From: Candidatus Omnitrophota bacterium
GTDB taxonomy: Bacteria; Hinthialibacterota; Hinthialibacteria; Hinthialibacterales; JAKPRU01
DNA: 64,000 nucleotides
Reading direction: 5' to 3'
Assembly: GCA_029570205.1 (NCBI GenBank)
Contig: JAKQSI010000050.1
Span: 1-64,000, forward strand
A program made the translations under genes and the position numbers. Position 1 is the first letter of the stretch, and each line of letters starts with the position of its first letter. Under the pieces are notes generated by a model. It was not told the origin of the DNA and did not search any database. It worked only from the letters and a program-made list of their open reading frames with translations. Shown here piece by piece: positions 26,792-37,700 of this stretch.

Positions 26792-28045
26792 ATGGGTATT
26801 CGTCATGGAATGCGACATAGACTTCTGATTGTGGGTACCGGACTTGTAGGGATTCTGGTTATTTCTCTTCTGATGTTACAAGAGGTTCCGAAATGGGGGT
26901 TATATTTCCTTTCCGGATGCCCTTGGCAACCGGGTGCGCCATTCCCCTCTTATCTCTATATTGCTGAAGAAGGCCGGCAATCTATAAGACAGACAAGGAC
27001 TGTCGTCGCGCTTGAACATGGAACGGAGTTCATTCGGACCTACTACGATCAGCGAATCCTCCTCCTTTATGAGTGTCGCTTGGGAGACTTCGCCGAGCAG
27101 AATCCGGGAAACATGAATTTCGTCTTGATACGTATGGACGACCCGCGAACCGAACAGAGATTCGCTATTGCCCCGCGTTCGGCACTTCCCCATTCCCTTT
27201 TGCATGTCCCCGAAAAGGGACTATACCAAACGGCCATTGATTTGGAGGATACGGAACGTCGATGTTGTTTGGGTGTCAGTCTATCGACATTTCAGCAGGA
27301 AATGCTCAATTGGGATCTTTATAAATACTCGATTGTATCTGGAACATACGGTCCTGGTGTTCAGGATCCTGACATCCTATTCCTCCTTCTGGATAACAAC
27401 GACCATGTTTATAGCGGCCTTAGTCGTCGCAAGGTGGACTGGCAGCTCCCGGCTTCACTGATCGCGCCTGCTTCCCCAGAAAAATCCGGTCCAAGGGACG
27501 TGATCACAGTCCACTTGGACAATCAAACCATGCGGGTGATCAATTCGGACAGGTTGCGCGAACGAAACAGTAGCAAGGGGAAAGTATCGACGCTTTACCT
27601 CAACATAAAGCAGTCCGGTGAATGGCGAGAAGTTACTTTTGATGGCGACCTCACGGGAGTTCGATCCTTTGGCCCATGGATTGTCGGCTATGTTTCCTAT
27701 TTCGAGCAGAAAGAGAGTCCCGGGAAAGATCAGCGGCGTCAAACGCAGGCTGAGACCGGATATCCATTTGATTGGAAAATCATGGACCTGAAGATGTACT
27801 TCCCCGGAATCCTTTTTCTCTACGATATTCGCACGGGCAAGAAATACACTATCGAGACCAACCAGGGCGACAGCGAGATCCTGCTGGTAGAGGAAGATAT
27901 TGTGTATTACCGTGTGAACGACCGGATACTCAAGGCAAGAATCGGCAAGGAGAGCATCGGAGAGCCGGAACTTGTCGTGGAAGGTGAAGTTGTGCCGGAT
28001 ATCCATTGGGCCTTCATGGGGCCGGAGGTGGCCGGGAAGCAGTAA
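26792..28045 (+). CDS. Hypothetical membrane-anchored protein, 417 aa
   Basis: No family recognised. It has a basic start and one N-terminal membrane segment (about 10-28), then a long extracytoplasmic domain rich in short beta-type segments with recurring LLLYECRLGDF, ILFLLLDNNDHVY and ILFLYDIRTGKKY patterns, resembling beta-propeller blades. The codon use looks slightly more AT-rich than neighbouring genes, which may indicate acquisition. It lies between a macro-domain gene and ligA and is probably monocistronic. Confidence 0.65.
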   Translation: MGIRHGMRHRLLIVGTGLVGILVISLLMLQEVPKWGLYFLSGCPWQPGAPFPSYLYIAEEGRQSIRQTRTVVALEHGTEFIRTYYDQRILLLYECRLGDFAEQNPGNMNFVLIRMDDPRTEQRFAIAPRSALPHSLLHVPEKGLYQTAIDLEDTERRCCLGVSLSTFQQEMLNWDLYKYSIVSGTYGPGVQDPDILFLLLDNNDHVYSGLSRRKVDWQLPASLIAPASPEKSGPRDVITVHLDNQTMRVINSDRLRERNSSKGKVSTLYLNIKQSGEWREVTFDGDLTGVRSFGPWIVGYVSYFEQKESPGKDQRRQTQAETGYPFDWKIMDLKMYFPGILFLYDIRTGKKYTIETNQGDSEILLVEEDIVYYRVNDRILKARIGKESIGEPELVVEGEVVPDIHWAFMGPEVAGKQ

Positions 28046-28049
28046 TCCT

Positions 28050-28072
28050 GGCTTCCGGCTTGCGCCGGAATG
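28050..28072. repeat. Dispersed CCGGAAT-type inverted repeat
   Basis: GGCTTCCGGCTTGCGCCGGA (28050-28069) and the following ATG form a short inverted repeat of the same type as 156-175 and 60761-60780. It lies between convergent genes (the hypothetical gene and ligA). Confidence 0.6.
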
Positions 28073-28087
28073 ACGCGACGGTTGAAT

Positions 28088-30172
<2,085 letters not shown>

Positions 30173-30241
30173 TCATTCCGGCGGAATCCGGAATCCAGAA
30201 AAGGCGGTAGCTGCGCTACCGCACTCCAAAGTGTCCGGCCT

Positions 30242-32062
30242 CTATCGTGTCGCCGGACCGGATGGGGTTGCATTCTTTTTCAATTTCTCGAGTCTCTTCT
30301 GTGCCTCGGAGAGGTATGCCGCCTGCTGCGGTTCATCCGTGGCAGATTGAATATAATGATCCCAGGCTGCGATGGCTTTGGGGGGATCGAGTTTTTCATA
30401 GATCATTGCCAGAAGATAAAGCACTCGCGACTCTTTCGGGTTCTGCTCCAAAACCGGTTCGATCTGCGCGGCGGCTTTTTGATATTCTCCTCGTTCGTAC
30501 AGAAGTTGAGCGTAGTTGAAACGAATGAGGGTATCATCCGGCGCAAGTTGGATGGCCTGCTGGTAGGTGGTTTCGGCTTCGTCCAAGGCTCCGAGCGCTT
30601 TGAGGGTATTGGCCAGGTTGTTGCGGGCCTGGCGGTGTTTGGGGTCGCATTCGATCGCCCGGCGGTAGGATACGGCGGCCTCTTCCAGGTGCCCCTGTTT
30701 CTGGCGGAGCAGGCCAAGATTGAAGTGCGCCGAGGCATTCTGCGGATCGATTTCCAGCAATCGGTGGAAAGCGCTTTCGGCGAGAGCCATTTCCCCGAGA
30801 TTGGCGTAGGCCACCCCCAAATTATTCAGAGCATCCTTGCGGTCCGGTTCGGCTTCCAAGGCCCGCAGGTACGACTCGACCGCTTCCGAGTATCGGCTCT
30901 GGCGGTCGAGAATCAGCCCCAGGTTGTAATGCGCGACCGCGTGATCGGGTTTGAGCGCAATCGCCTCTCGCAAGGCTTTCTCCGCTTCCTCATAGCGACC
31001 CAGCTGCCCCAAAGCCCTGCCGAGGCCGTTGAACGCCGGTGCGTAAGTCGGATTGATCTTGATCTCCTCCCGGTACTCGCGAACGGCATCTTCATACTGG
31101 TTCTTGGCGAAGTAGAGACTTGCTAAGTTGGCATGGCCCGTCGGAAAATTCGGGCGCAGGTCAAGGAGCTGCCGATAGGTTGCAATGGCGGCATCCAGGT
31201 CCTGCTCGTTGTCGAGAGAGCAACCCAGATTGTACAGGGCATCGGAATGGCCCGGTGCGGACTGAAGAGCGGCCTGAAAGGCCACGATGGCCTCGGCATG
31301 TCGTCCCAGCCGGCGGTAGCAGTTTCCCAGGTTGTTGTAGGCATCGGCAAATGAAGGCTCCAGCTGGAGAGCGGCCTCGTATTCGGAGACCGCCTCGGCA
31401 TACCGACCCTGAACCTCATAGGTAATGCCGAGATTATAGTGGGTTCCGAAATCGTTCTGATCAATCTCCAAGACCTCTCGGTATTCTTTTTCGGCCTCCT
31501 CATACCGTCCGGCCCCGTGAAGAGACAGTGCCAGATTGAAATGTCCACGGGGGTTGTCCGGCAAAATGGCGACAGCCTCCCGGAGCTGTTCGATGGCTTC
31601 TTCATGCAAACCCTTGCGTTCCAGCACAACTCCCAGGTTAAGGCGCACGTCGAAAGACTGGGAGTCCAGTTCCAGTGAAATCGCCAATTCCCGCAGGGCC
31701 TCATCATCCTGGTCGGCATCCATAAAGGCGCGCGCAAGGTAAGTGCGGACCTCCGCGCTGTCAGGACAGATTCGGGCAGCGGTGCGATAGGATTCGATTG
31801 CCTCGACGAGATTCCCTGTGTTCTGATGTACATACCCCAACAGGAGGTACGTCGGAAGATGGTTGGGAGAGGATACCAGGGCGCGGTTCAGGAGATCCAC
31901 AACCTCTTTTGTATGTTCCTGTTTTTCGTCTTTTTCATACAAAGCGCGGGCCTGCTGATACAGGTCATCCGCTGAGGTATTATCGGAAGTCCGATCCGAA
32001 TCCGCGGACGGAATCTGCACGACCAGCATGAGGGAGTAGAGCAGGCACGCGAGTTTCATCAA
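30242..32062 (-). CDS. Exported TPR-repeat protein, 606 aa
   Basis: A signal-like hydrophobic N-terminus (1-20) is followed by about 15 tetratricopeptide repeats covering almost the whole protein, with consensus blocks such as AHYNLGLILDRQSRYSEAVE and DAYNNLGNCYRRLGRHAEAI. Such proteins are protein-protein scaffolds. It is the last gene of a minus-strand run with VanZ-like, Wzc-like, Wza-like and PilZ proteins, so a role in assembling an envelope polysaccharide machine is a reasonable inference. No catalytic domain is present. Confidence 0.88.
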   Translation of the reverse strand: MMKLACLLYSLMLVVQIPSADSDRTSDNTSADDLYQQARALYEKDEKQEHTKEVVDLLNRALVSSPNHLPTYLLLGYVHQNTGNLVEAIESYRTAARICPDSAEVRTYLARAFMDADQDDEALRELAISLELDSQSFDVRLNLGVVLERKGLHEEAIEQLREAVAILPDNPRGHFNLALSLHGAGRYEEAEKEYREVLEIDQNDFGTHYNLGITYEVQGRYAEAVSEYEAALQLEPSFADAYNNLGNCYRRLGRHAEAIVAFQAALQSAPGHSDALYNLGCSLDNEQDLDAAIATYRQLLDLRPNFPTGHANLASLYFAKNQYEDAVREYREEIKINPTYAPAFNGLGRALGQLGRYEEAEKALREAIALKPDHAVAHYNLGLILDRQSRYSEAVESYLRALEAEPDRKDALNNLGVAYANLGEMALAESAFHRLLEIDPQNASAHFNLGLLRQKQGHLEEAAVSYRRAIECDPKHRQARNNLANTLKALGALDEAETTYQQAIQLAPDDTLIRFNYAQLLYERGEYQKAAAQIEPVLEQNPKESRVLYLLAMIYEKLDPPKAIAAWDHYIQSATDEPQQAAYLSEAQKRLEKLKKNATPSGPATR

Positions 32063-32228
32063 GCATTAACTCCCGGCACATCCCGGCCCAGGATGGCGTC
32101 CTGGATTACCGGATTCGTCCTGGTTCACCCGGATTATCTAATGTCCTTCGCAATTCAGACAAGCCGAACGGCCAGAAAATCGAGAATTCGTGCACGGCTG
32201 GGCCTATTCCATCTTCCATGCCGGAACA

Positions 32229-32669
32229 TCAATCATCGCCGGGCAGGCGACCGGATGTTCTAACGTTTGATCGAAGTTGCGGACCGGGGGGGCGACCTCG
32301 CAGGGCATCCTGCGGGGATCGGCTGTCTCGCGACCGGAGACGGACAACGTACTGTGACCGGGGCGATCCCTTTCGAGACCATAGGGCCGCGATAAGGAAC
32401 CCGATCACAATCCCTACCAGGTCTGCAAGAGCATCAGCCGCTTCCAGGGTTCCCAAGCCCAGGCTGTCGCCCCATTCCTTCCAGATGCCCAGCACGACCA
32501 CGGCGACAATTCCGAGAACGGCTCCGGCAATGAGTTGCCTGCGCCGGACAGTCTGCGCTGCACTTATCTGCCAACGTTCCACCTTCGTGTCTGACGCGCG
32601 CGAAAAGAGCCACAGCACCATCCCGAAAGCAATCAGCGCCGATACGATCAGATGAAATATCTTGTCCAT
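32229..32669 (-). CDS. VanZ-like small membrane protein
   Basis: 146 residues with three or four hydrophobic segments. The pattern LGIWKEWGDSLGLGTLEAADALADLVGIVIG resembles the VanZ family, where a KE/D helix is followed by a DLLADLxG helix. The C-terminal 45 residues are arginine- and proline-rich and unconserved in appearance, possibly extended by loss of a stop. ATG 32669 has GGAGAG 5 nt upstream. VanZ-like proteins often accompany exopolysaccharide clusters, which fits its neighbours. Confidence 0.7.
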   Translation of the reverse strand: MDKIFHLIVSALIAFGMVLWLFSRASDTKVERWQISAAQTVRRRQLIAGAVLGIVAVVVLGIWKEWGDSLGLGTLEAADALADLVGIVIGFLIAALWSRKGSPRSQYVVRLRSRDSRSPQDALRGRPPGPQLRSNVRTSGRLPGDD

Positions 32670-32763
32670 ACAGGCTCTCCGGCGGTTCCCCAAGGTTCCT
32701 ATAACCGTATCACCACACAGCAGGTCGGAGGAAACTTCTTACAAAGACTTGAGGGCGTGGCAA

Positions 32764-35094
32764 CTACGCGCTGCTCTCGGATGGCTCCCCGTATGCCTCC
32801 GCACCGCCGTAATTGTATCCGTAACCGTATTGCCGATAAGCCCGTCGCTCTCGTTTGGGCACGCGGTTCAATACAATACCGGACACCTCTCCCCCGGCGG
32901 CACGAATATGGTCAATCGCGCTGTTTACCGCATCGCGGGAGACCCTTCCGCAATTGACCACGATAATGTTCCGGTCGCAATGGGCCGCGAGGATGGAGGC
33001 ATCGGGAACGACCAGAATGGGGGAACCATCGAGCAGAACAAAATCACAACAGGCCCGCAGTTCCTCCAATGCCCGCACGGTCATATCCGAAGCCAGGAGA
33101 TCGGCAGGTCGATCCACCTTGGCCCCGGCGCTGACCAGGAAGGCGTTGGGGACCTCGGTTTCACGCAGCACCTCCCTGGCATCGGCAGTCTGAAAGAGGA
33201 TGTCGACAAAACCCGGCTCGCGGAATTCCCCGAACAGGGTATGCAAACGGGGAGTCCGCAAATCGCAATCGACCACAGCGGTTTTCTTTCCGGAACGAGC
33301 CAGTGCGAACGCCAAATTCACTGCGACGGTGGTTTTTCCTTCATCCGGCAAACTGCTGGTGATCAGAATCACTTGGCTGGGGACCTGCATGGCGGAGAAG
33401 AGGACCGCTGTCCGCAACGCGACAAACGATTCCGGGGTCGGGGACGACAGCCTGCCTTCCTCCGGGGGACGCAAGGATTCCATCTCCGGCGGGTATTCGT
33501 AGTCGGGGATACATCCGATCATGGGAATCCCGGTATAGCGTTCCACCTCGGCGGGTGTGCGGATGGTATCGTCCTGGAATTCGAGGAACAGCACCGTGCA
33601 CAATCCCGCGCCCAGGGCGGCGGCGAGCGTCATCAGCATGGAAGCGAGGAGGTTACGATTGATCGGTTTGAGGGGCATTTCCGCCTGGTCGATGATCTCA
33701 AATGTGCGCTCGCCAGCATCCTCTCGCGCCTCGATACTGGCCTGGGCATTCTGCAGGTCTTCCATGAGTTTTTCATACTTGCTGATCAGGCTTTGACGAC
33801 TGCGCTCCATCTGGTTGATATCTTCGATTTCCGTTTCACGCACGTATTTTTCGCGGATGAGTTCCTGTTCCTGTGCGGTCAGTTCGGCTTCCCGCTGCGA
33901 GGTCTCCCTGTACTTGGTTTCCAATCTCTCCACGATGGCGCGCCGTTCGGCCTCGACCTGGTCATCCAGCGCACGGAGCTGATCCTGGGCCGCCCGGTAC
34001 TTGGGATGATTCTCAAGGTATTTCGTCTGGATAAGAATCCAATTCTGTTCCGCATCGGCCCGCCTGGTGATCAGCGTCTGGAGCAGGGGAGAATCCAGGG
34101 CGTCCTCCAGGAGAGCCTCCGGCTCGCCCACTTGTCCCTTTTCATAAATGGCCTCGTATTCTGCCTGCGATTTCCGACGTTCGTCCGAGGTGGCGGCCAG
34201 GCTTTCTCGGAGACGGGTCAGACGGTCGTCGATATCCTGGATGGTCCGATCCTGCGAGGGATCTCCAATTTCAAACAGGTCGTGATCTTTCTTATATTGC
34301 ACAATGCGTTCGGATTCGGCCTGAATCTGCCGGTTGGTTTCGTCGATCTGGGTCTGAATACTGCGGACATAATCCTCGGTATAGGCCGAATTGGATCGGC
34401 TGCTCTGGAGGATATAAGCCTGCGTGTGGATGTTGGCCACAGTTGCGGCGACAAACGGGCTGTGAGATCGGAAATGGACATCAATCAATTGTGGGGTTTT
34501 CCGATTGGACTCGACCGTCAATCGTTTCTGATAGACATCCACGAGGGCGGTCACCAGGGGGGAAATGTCCATGCCGGATAATGCTTTGTTGGGCAGATTC
34601 AGCTTTTGTCGAATGACCTCGGTTGCAGATTGAACAATCTTCGCGAGACGGTTGTCATCCTGGGAAGAAGGTCTCCTAAACAGGTGAACGAACGGCGGAG
34701 AGTCCGGTTCCAGAAACTCTCTCAGACTTCCCAATTCCAGCATTTCGATGACGGATCGGCAGAGTTCACGACTCTTGAGCAGCTCGACCTGGGTCTTGTA
34801 GAAATCACTGGTGACGTTTTCGAAATCCATGAATTCCTGAATGGTAAAGACCTGTTTCTTTTCCTCGACTTTGACTTGAGCATTTGCCTGGTAAACCGGA
34901 GGGTCTTTGTATATGAAGGCGACTCCGAGGAGAAACACAACCGTTGCCACCGAGGTGAAACCCCAGATGTGGCGCATAAACATTTCGTGCAGAGATCGAA
35001 CAGAAAATATCTCCTCCTCATCCATCTCCGGCGGAGGCGAAACCGGGATGGTTGCCGGTGGTGGCGCAGAGGATTGAAGTTCGGTATCGAGCAT
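32764..35094 (-). CDS. Wzc-like polysaccharide co-polymerase/tyrosine autokinase
   Basis: 776 residues that regulate polysaccharide chain length and export. The N-terminal Wzz domain has a first membrane span near residues 45-64 (FTSVATVVFLLGVAFIY). A long periplasmic coiled coil (about 240-460) and a second span follow (LLASMLMTLAAALGAGLCTV). The cytoplasmic BY-kinase has Walker A SSLPDEGKTT, Walker A' AVVDCDLRTPR and Walker B FVLLDGSPI, and ends in a tyrosine cluster (YRQYGYGYNYGG), the usual autophosphorylation site. It lies 160 bp after the Wza-like gene, whose product is its expected partner. Confidence 0.93.
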   Translation of the reverse strand: MLDTELQSSAPPPATIPVSPPPEMDEEEIFSVRSLHEMFMRHIWGFTSVATVVFLLGVAFIYKDPPVYQANAQVKVEEKKQVFTIQEFMDFENVTSDFYKTQVELLKSRELCRSVIEMLELGSLREFLEPDSPPFVHLFRRPSSQDDNRLAKIVQSATEVIRQKLNLPNKALSGMDISPLVTALVDVYQKRLTVESNRKTPQLIDVHFRSHSPFVAATVANIHTQAYILQSSRSNSAYTEDYVRSIQTQIDETNRQIQAESERIVQYKKDHDLFEIGDPSQDRTIQDIDDRLTRLRESLAATSDERRKSQAEYEAIYEKGQVGEPEALLEDALDSPLLQTLITRRADAEQNWILIQTKYLENHPKYRAAQDQLRALDDQVEAERRAIVERLETKYRETSQREAELTAQEQELIREKYVRETEIEDINQMERSRQSLISKYEKLMEDLQNAQASIEAREDAGERTFEIIDQAEMPLKPINRNLLASMLMTLAAALGAGLCTVLFLEFQDDTIRTPAEVERYTGIPMIGCIPDYEYPPEMESLRPPEEGRLSSPTPESFVALRTAVLFSAMQVPSQVILITSSLPDEGKTTVAVNLAFALARSGKKTAVVDCDLRTPRLHTLFGEFREPGFVDILFQTADAREVLRETEVPNAFLVSAGAKVDRPADLLASDMTVRALEELRACCDFVLLDGSPILVVPDASILAAHCDRNIIVVNCGRVSRDAVNSAIDHIRAAGGEVSGIVLNRVPKRERRAYRQYGYGYNYGGAEAYGEPSESSA

Positions 35095-35207
35095 AGCCGT
35101 TGATCAAATCCGCAGGGGCGTTTCTCAGACCCCGCTACATCCCTGTTTTTTTCCTAATGACTTTTCCTTCCAGAGCGTCTGTCGCCCCTCTTCCTCCGGG
35201 AGCCGTA

Positions 35208-35250
35208 TCCCATCCCCCTCTCCCCCGGGAGAGGGTTGGGGTGAGGGTCC
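35208..35250. repeat. CCCTCTCCC...GGGAGAGGG dispersed hairpin repeat
   Basis: CCCCTCTCCCCCGGGAGAGG (about 35216-35235) with trailing GTTGGGGTGAGGGTCC is one of at least five copies in the window (others near 9630, 30130, 46780 and 54586). It lies in the 160-bp gap between the Wza-like and Wzc-like genes. Confidence 0.7.
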
Positions 35251-35254
35251 TCCA

Positions 35255-36403
35255 TTATTCATTCAAGAACGTCCAGGGCATACTGATAGGGAGCAATTTT
35301 CGTACCTTGGACGAGAAGGCCAGGAATCCTCCGCCGACGGTGATGATATCACCCGGTTGGATCAGGGGGTCTTTGTCTTTACCGCTTCGGATGGTCTTGA
35401 GATCATATTTTTCGATGGTTCGCTCTCCCTTGGGATTCTCTCGGACAATGGTGATTTTGGCGCTGCTGAATTCCTGGCGGTCGCCTGCCAGGGCGATCGC
35501 GCGGCTCAGCGTCATATCTTTCTCGTAATGGAACTCGCCCGGCGCCTTCACGTATCCGCCCACAAAGAAGGTGTCTGCCATGGCGACATAGATCATATCT
35601 CCCGGCCCGACAGGTTGCAGCAATTGGGGGTCCTGTTCGGTCAGCTGGCGTTTATCGAACACAACGGTTTCCCGTTTGCCTTGGGCATTCGTGCGTTGCC
35701 AGAAAATAGCGTTGCCGGATTCCACGGCACAGCCACCGGCTGTCGCAATGGCATCGCGCACGGTGACTTCCCGGTCGATATTGAACTTGGACGGGTTTCT
35801 CACTGCGCCCGACACATAAAACACCTCGCTTTTCGGAATGATGACCTCATCGCCGGCTTCCAGGACGGGATTGTTCTTCTCGCGGATTTCCGGATTCTCC
35901 GAGTAGAGATCGCCGTGGCGGATTCGCACCGAGGTTCCATCGGTTTTCTGGATGACAATAACCGGGCCTGCGTTTTCGTCCGCAATTCCGCCGTAATCCG
36001 CCAGAAACTCCCGCAGCCGGGTTCCAGGCATGAGCGGATAGATTCCGGGTTTGCCGATGGAGCCGGAGAGGGCCACGACGGAGTTTCTTTGTTTGGTCAG
36101 TGTGACATTTACGGAGGGAAATCGCAGGAATCGTTTGTCTCGCAGCATCTGTTCCATCATCCGGGCGAGGCTGTGAGTGGAATGCCCGGCGGCTTCCACA
36201 CGTTCCAGGAGGGGATAGCTGAAGTCCCCGGATGCGGAGACTACCACCTCCATAGACAGTTCCGGTTCCTCATAGACCTCGATTTTCAGGATGTCCCCCG
36301 GCCCGATAGCCGGGTCGGCGGCGTGCACGAATGTGCCGGTCAGGGCAAACATTGCCGTCAGCAGAATCAACCGGTATCGGAGAAAAGGGCGTCGCAACGG
36401 CAT
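35255..36403 (-). CDS. Wza-like polysaccharide export protein (Poly_export/SLBB)
   Basis: 382 residues. After an N-terminal signal (LILLTAMFALTGTFVHA) come the polysaccharide-export domain (AIGPGDILKIEVYEEPELS, VVSASGDFSYPLLERVEAAG) and three SLBB-type units (ALSGSIGKPGIYPL, YVSGAVRNPSKFNIDREV, FVGGYVKAPGEFHYEKDM). It is expected to form the outer-membrane or periplasmic channel. I start at ATG 36403 (MPLRRPF) with an AGGA site 9 nt upstream; longer frames reach into the preceding gene. It follows the STAS/PilZ gene by 37 bp. Confidence 0.92.
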   Translation of the reverse strand: MPLRRPFLRYRLILLTAMFALTGTFVHAADPAIGPGDILKIEVYEEPELSMEVVVSASGDFSYPLLERVEAAGHSTHSLARMMEQMLRDKRFLRFPSVNVTLTKQRNSVVALSGSIGKPGIYPLMPGTRLREFLADYGGIADENAGPVIVIQKTDGTSVRIRHGDLYSENPEIREKNNPVLEAGDEVIIPKSEVFYVSGAVRNPSKFNIDREVTVRDAIATAGGCAVESGNAIFWQRTNAQGKRETVVFDKRQLTEQDPQLLQPVGPGDMIYVAMADTFFVGGYVKAPGEFHYEKDMTLSRAIALAGDRQEFSSAKITIVRENPKGERTIEKYDLKTIRSGKDKDPLIQPGDIITVGGGFLAFSSKVRKLLPISMPWTFLNE

Positions 36404-36440
36404 CCTGGTTTTCCTGTGAGGTCCTCTCATGGTTTGCGAA

Positions 36441-37274
36441 TCAAATCGCACGCTGGGAGTTCTGATCGACAATCTCCCACGCCCCTTCGTATTCATAGTA
36501 GTCGAAAAGCGCAAGACCGGCGCGGTAATACTCGCCCATCCGGATCTGGTTCTTAACGCGACCTCGAAACACAATCAGAACATGGCAGGAGTTATCGTCC
36601 CGTTGAGGCTGAAGTGTCGGGAATATGATATGCAGTTCCTGGTTGAGATCAAAGCGGTCGGCGGTAAAAAACCCGACGCCGGAGAAACGCTCCAGGTCGA
36701 TGTCATCGGTAATTGCCGGAGACCATTTACCAGAAACGAATTCATGCGAGGAGATGGTCCGATAGAGCATCGGGAGAGGGACCGAGTGTCGTGTTGCCCG
36801 CCTGAGCTTGACCGTCTCGCCGCATTCCATGCAGGCATGTGCGCCCGGCCGCAGAACGGCCTTGCATTTCGGACATTTTTCCTCTTTGACTTTGTGAGCA
36901 GACTTCCATTGTTTCCGGACTTGCAGGGGAATATCGCTCCGTTCAATGAACGCGGTTTCATCGCAAAAGGGATCGACCTCGATTTGCTTGTCAAGTTGGG
37001 TGGCGGAGAACAGATCCTGAAGACGTTGCGGGATTCGAATGACGCGAAGCCTGCCGCCGACCGCCGTTCTTCGGCTTGCCTCCTGTTCCAGGCAGGCAAG
37101 GCCGATCATCCCCACCAGGCCGACATTCTGGAAGTCCAGGATGAGAGGCCGGTTGCGATTGCCGAGCGCATCAAAAGCCCGTTTGAGCTGAACCGCACCC
37201 TGGCGATCCAGGTCGCCTTCCAGCGTCAACGCCGTGGTTCTGCCATTATGGATGCGCTTGATCCTCATTTCCAT
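36441..37274 (-). CDS. STAS - zinc ribbon - PilZ fusion protein
   Basis: 277 residues with an unusual domain order. Residues 1-105 resemble a STAS (anti-sigma antagonist-like) domain (TTALTLEGDLDRQGAVQLKR, LILDFQNVGLVGMIGLACLE), but the phosphorylatable serine of that loop is missing. Residues 134-151 form a four-cysteine ribbon (C134, C137, C148, C151). Residues 158-250 resemble PilZ, with an RxxxR (R158, R162) and RFSGVGFF in place of the D/NxSxxG motif. PilZ domains bind cyclic di-GMP. As first gene of the Wza/Wzc set it may be the regulatory sensor of that module. Confidence 0.75.
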   Translation of the reverse strand: MEMRIKRIHNGRTTALTLEGDLDRQGAVQLKRAFDALGNRNRPLILDFQNVGLVGMIGLACLEQEASRRTAVGGRLRVIRIPQRLQDLFSATQLDKQIEVDPFCDETAFIERSDIPLQVRKQWKSAHKVKEEKCPKCKAVLRPGAHACMECGETVKLRRATRHSVPLPMLYRTISSHEFVSGKWSPAITDDIDLERFSGVGFFTADRFDLNQELHIIFPTLQPQRDDNSCHVLIVFRGRVKNQIRMGEYYRAGLALFDYYEYEGAWEIVDQNSQRAI

Positions 37275-37700
37275 TTCCGTCCGACCCGACGTTCGCCGAC
37301 AACAGGATGCCCCTGAGAGTATACCATTCTCCCTGTTTCTGAACAGCAGCGATTTGCGGTCTCCGATTTCTTTCGGACTGCATCTGCCTCACCCGCCGGA
37401 ACAAATCGGATTTGCGGATCCGAAATGGACAAGTCTTTGCTTAACAGTGTAACATCAAGAAGAAAACTGCGCAAATTATTTGCCATTTCTTTCCCGTTTT
37501 GGGCTTCTATGGGGCATTTTCTTCCCAATGTTCTGTCATTCCGAAGGACAGGCCAGACGATCGGGAATAAACGCTGCGGCAATTTCCTCTTTGTGGACGG
37601 GGTTTTATTCGTGGCTTGCCTGGGGTAGAATTACAAGGAAAGGGAATATCTCTGTCTTTCGGCCATGTTCTGAAAGGATACGGATCAGGAAAGTAATTCG
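37275..37700. other. Divergent intergenic region
   Basis: Separates the minus-strand exopolysaccharide genes from the + strand pentapeptide gene, so promoters for both should lie here. A minus-strand frame (ATG 37486 to 37265) begins MANNLRSFLLDVTLLSKDL but has a badly spaced ribosome-binding site and overlaps the STAS gene; I do not call it. A fragment of the GTCATTCCGAA repeat lies at about 37545. Confidence 0.45.

Noticed and set aside
36429-37316. Long + strand open frame opposite the STAS/PilZ gene
   Set aside because: It is antisense to a gene with clear domains and has no recognisable protein features; similar antisense frames opposite carB, hflK and rel were dropped for the same reason.
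37265-37486. Small minus-strand gene upstream of the STAS/PilZ gene
   Set aside because: Ribosome-binding site too close to the ATG, overlap with the next gene, and no recognisable family.
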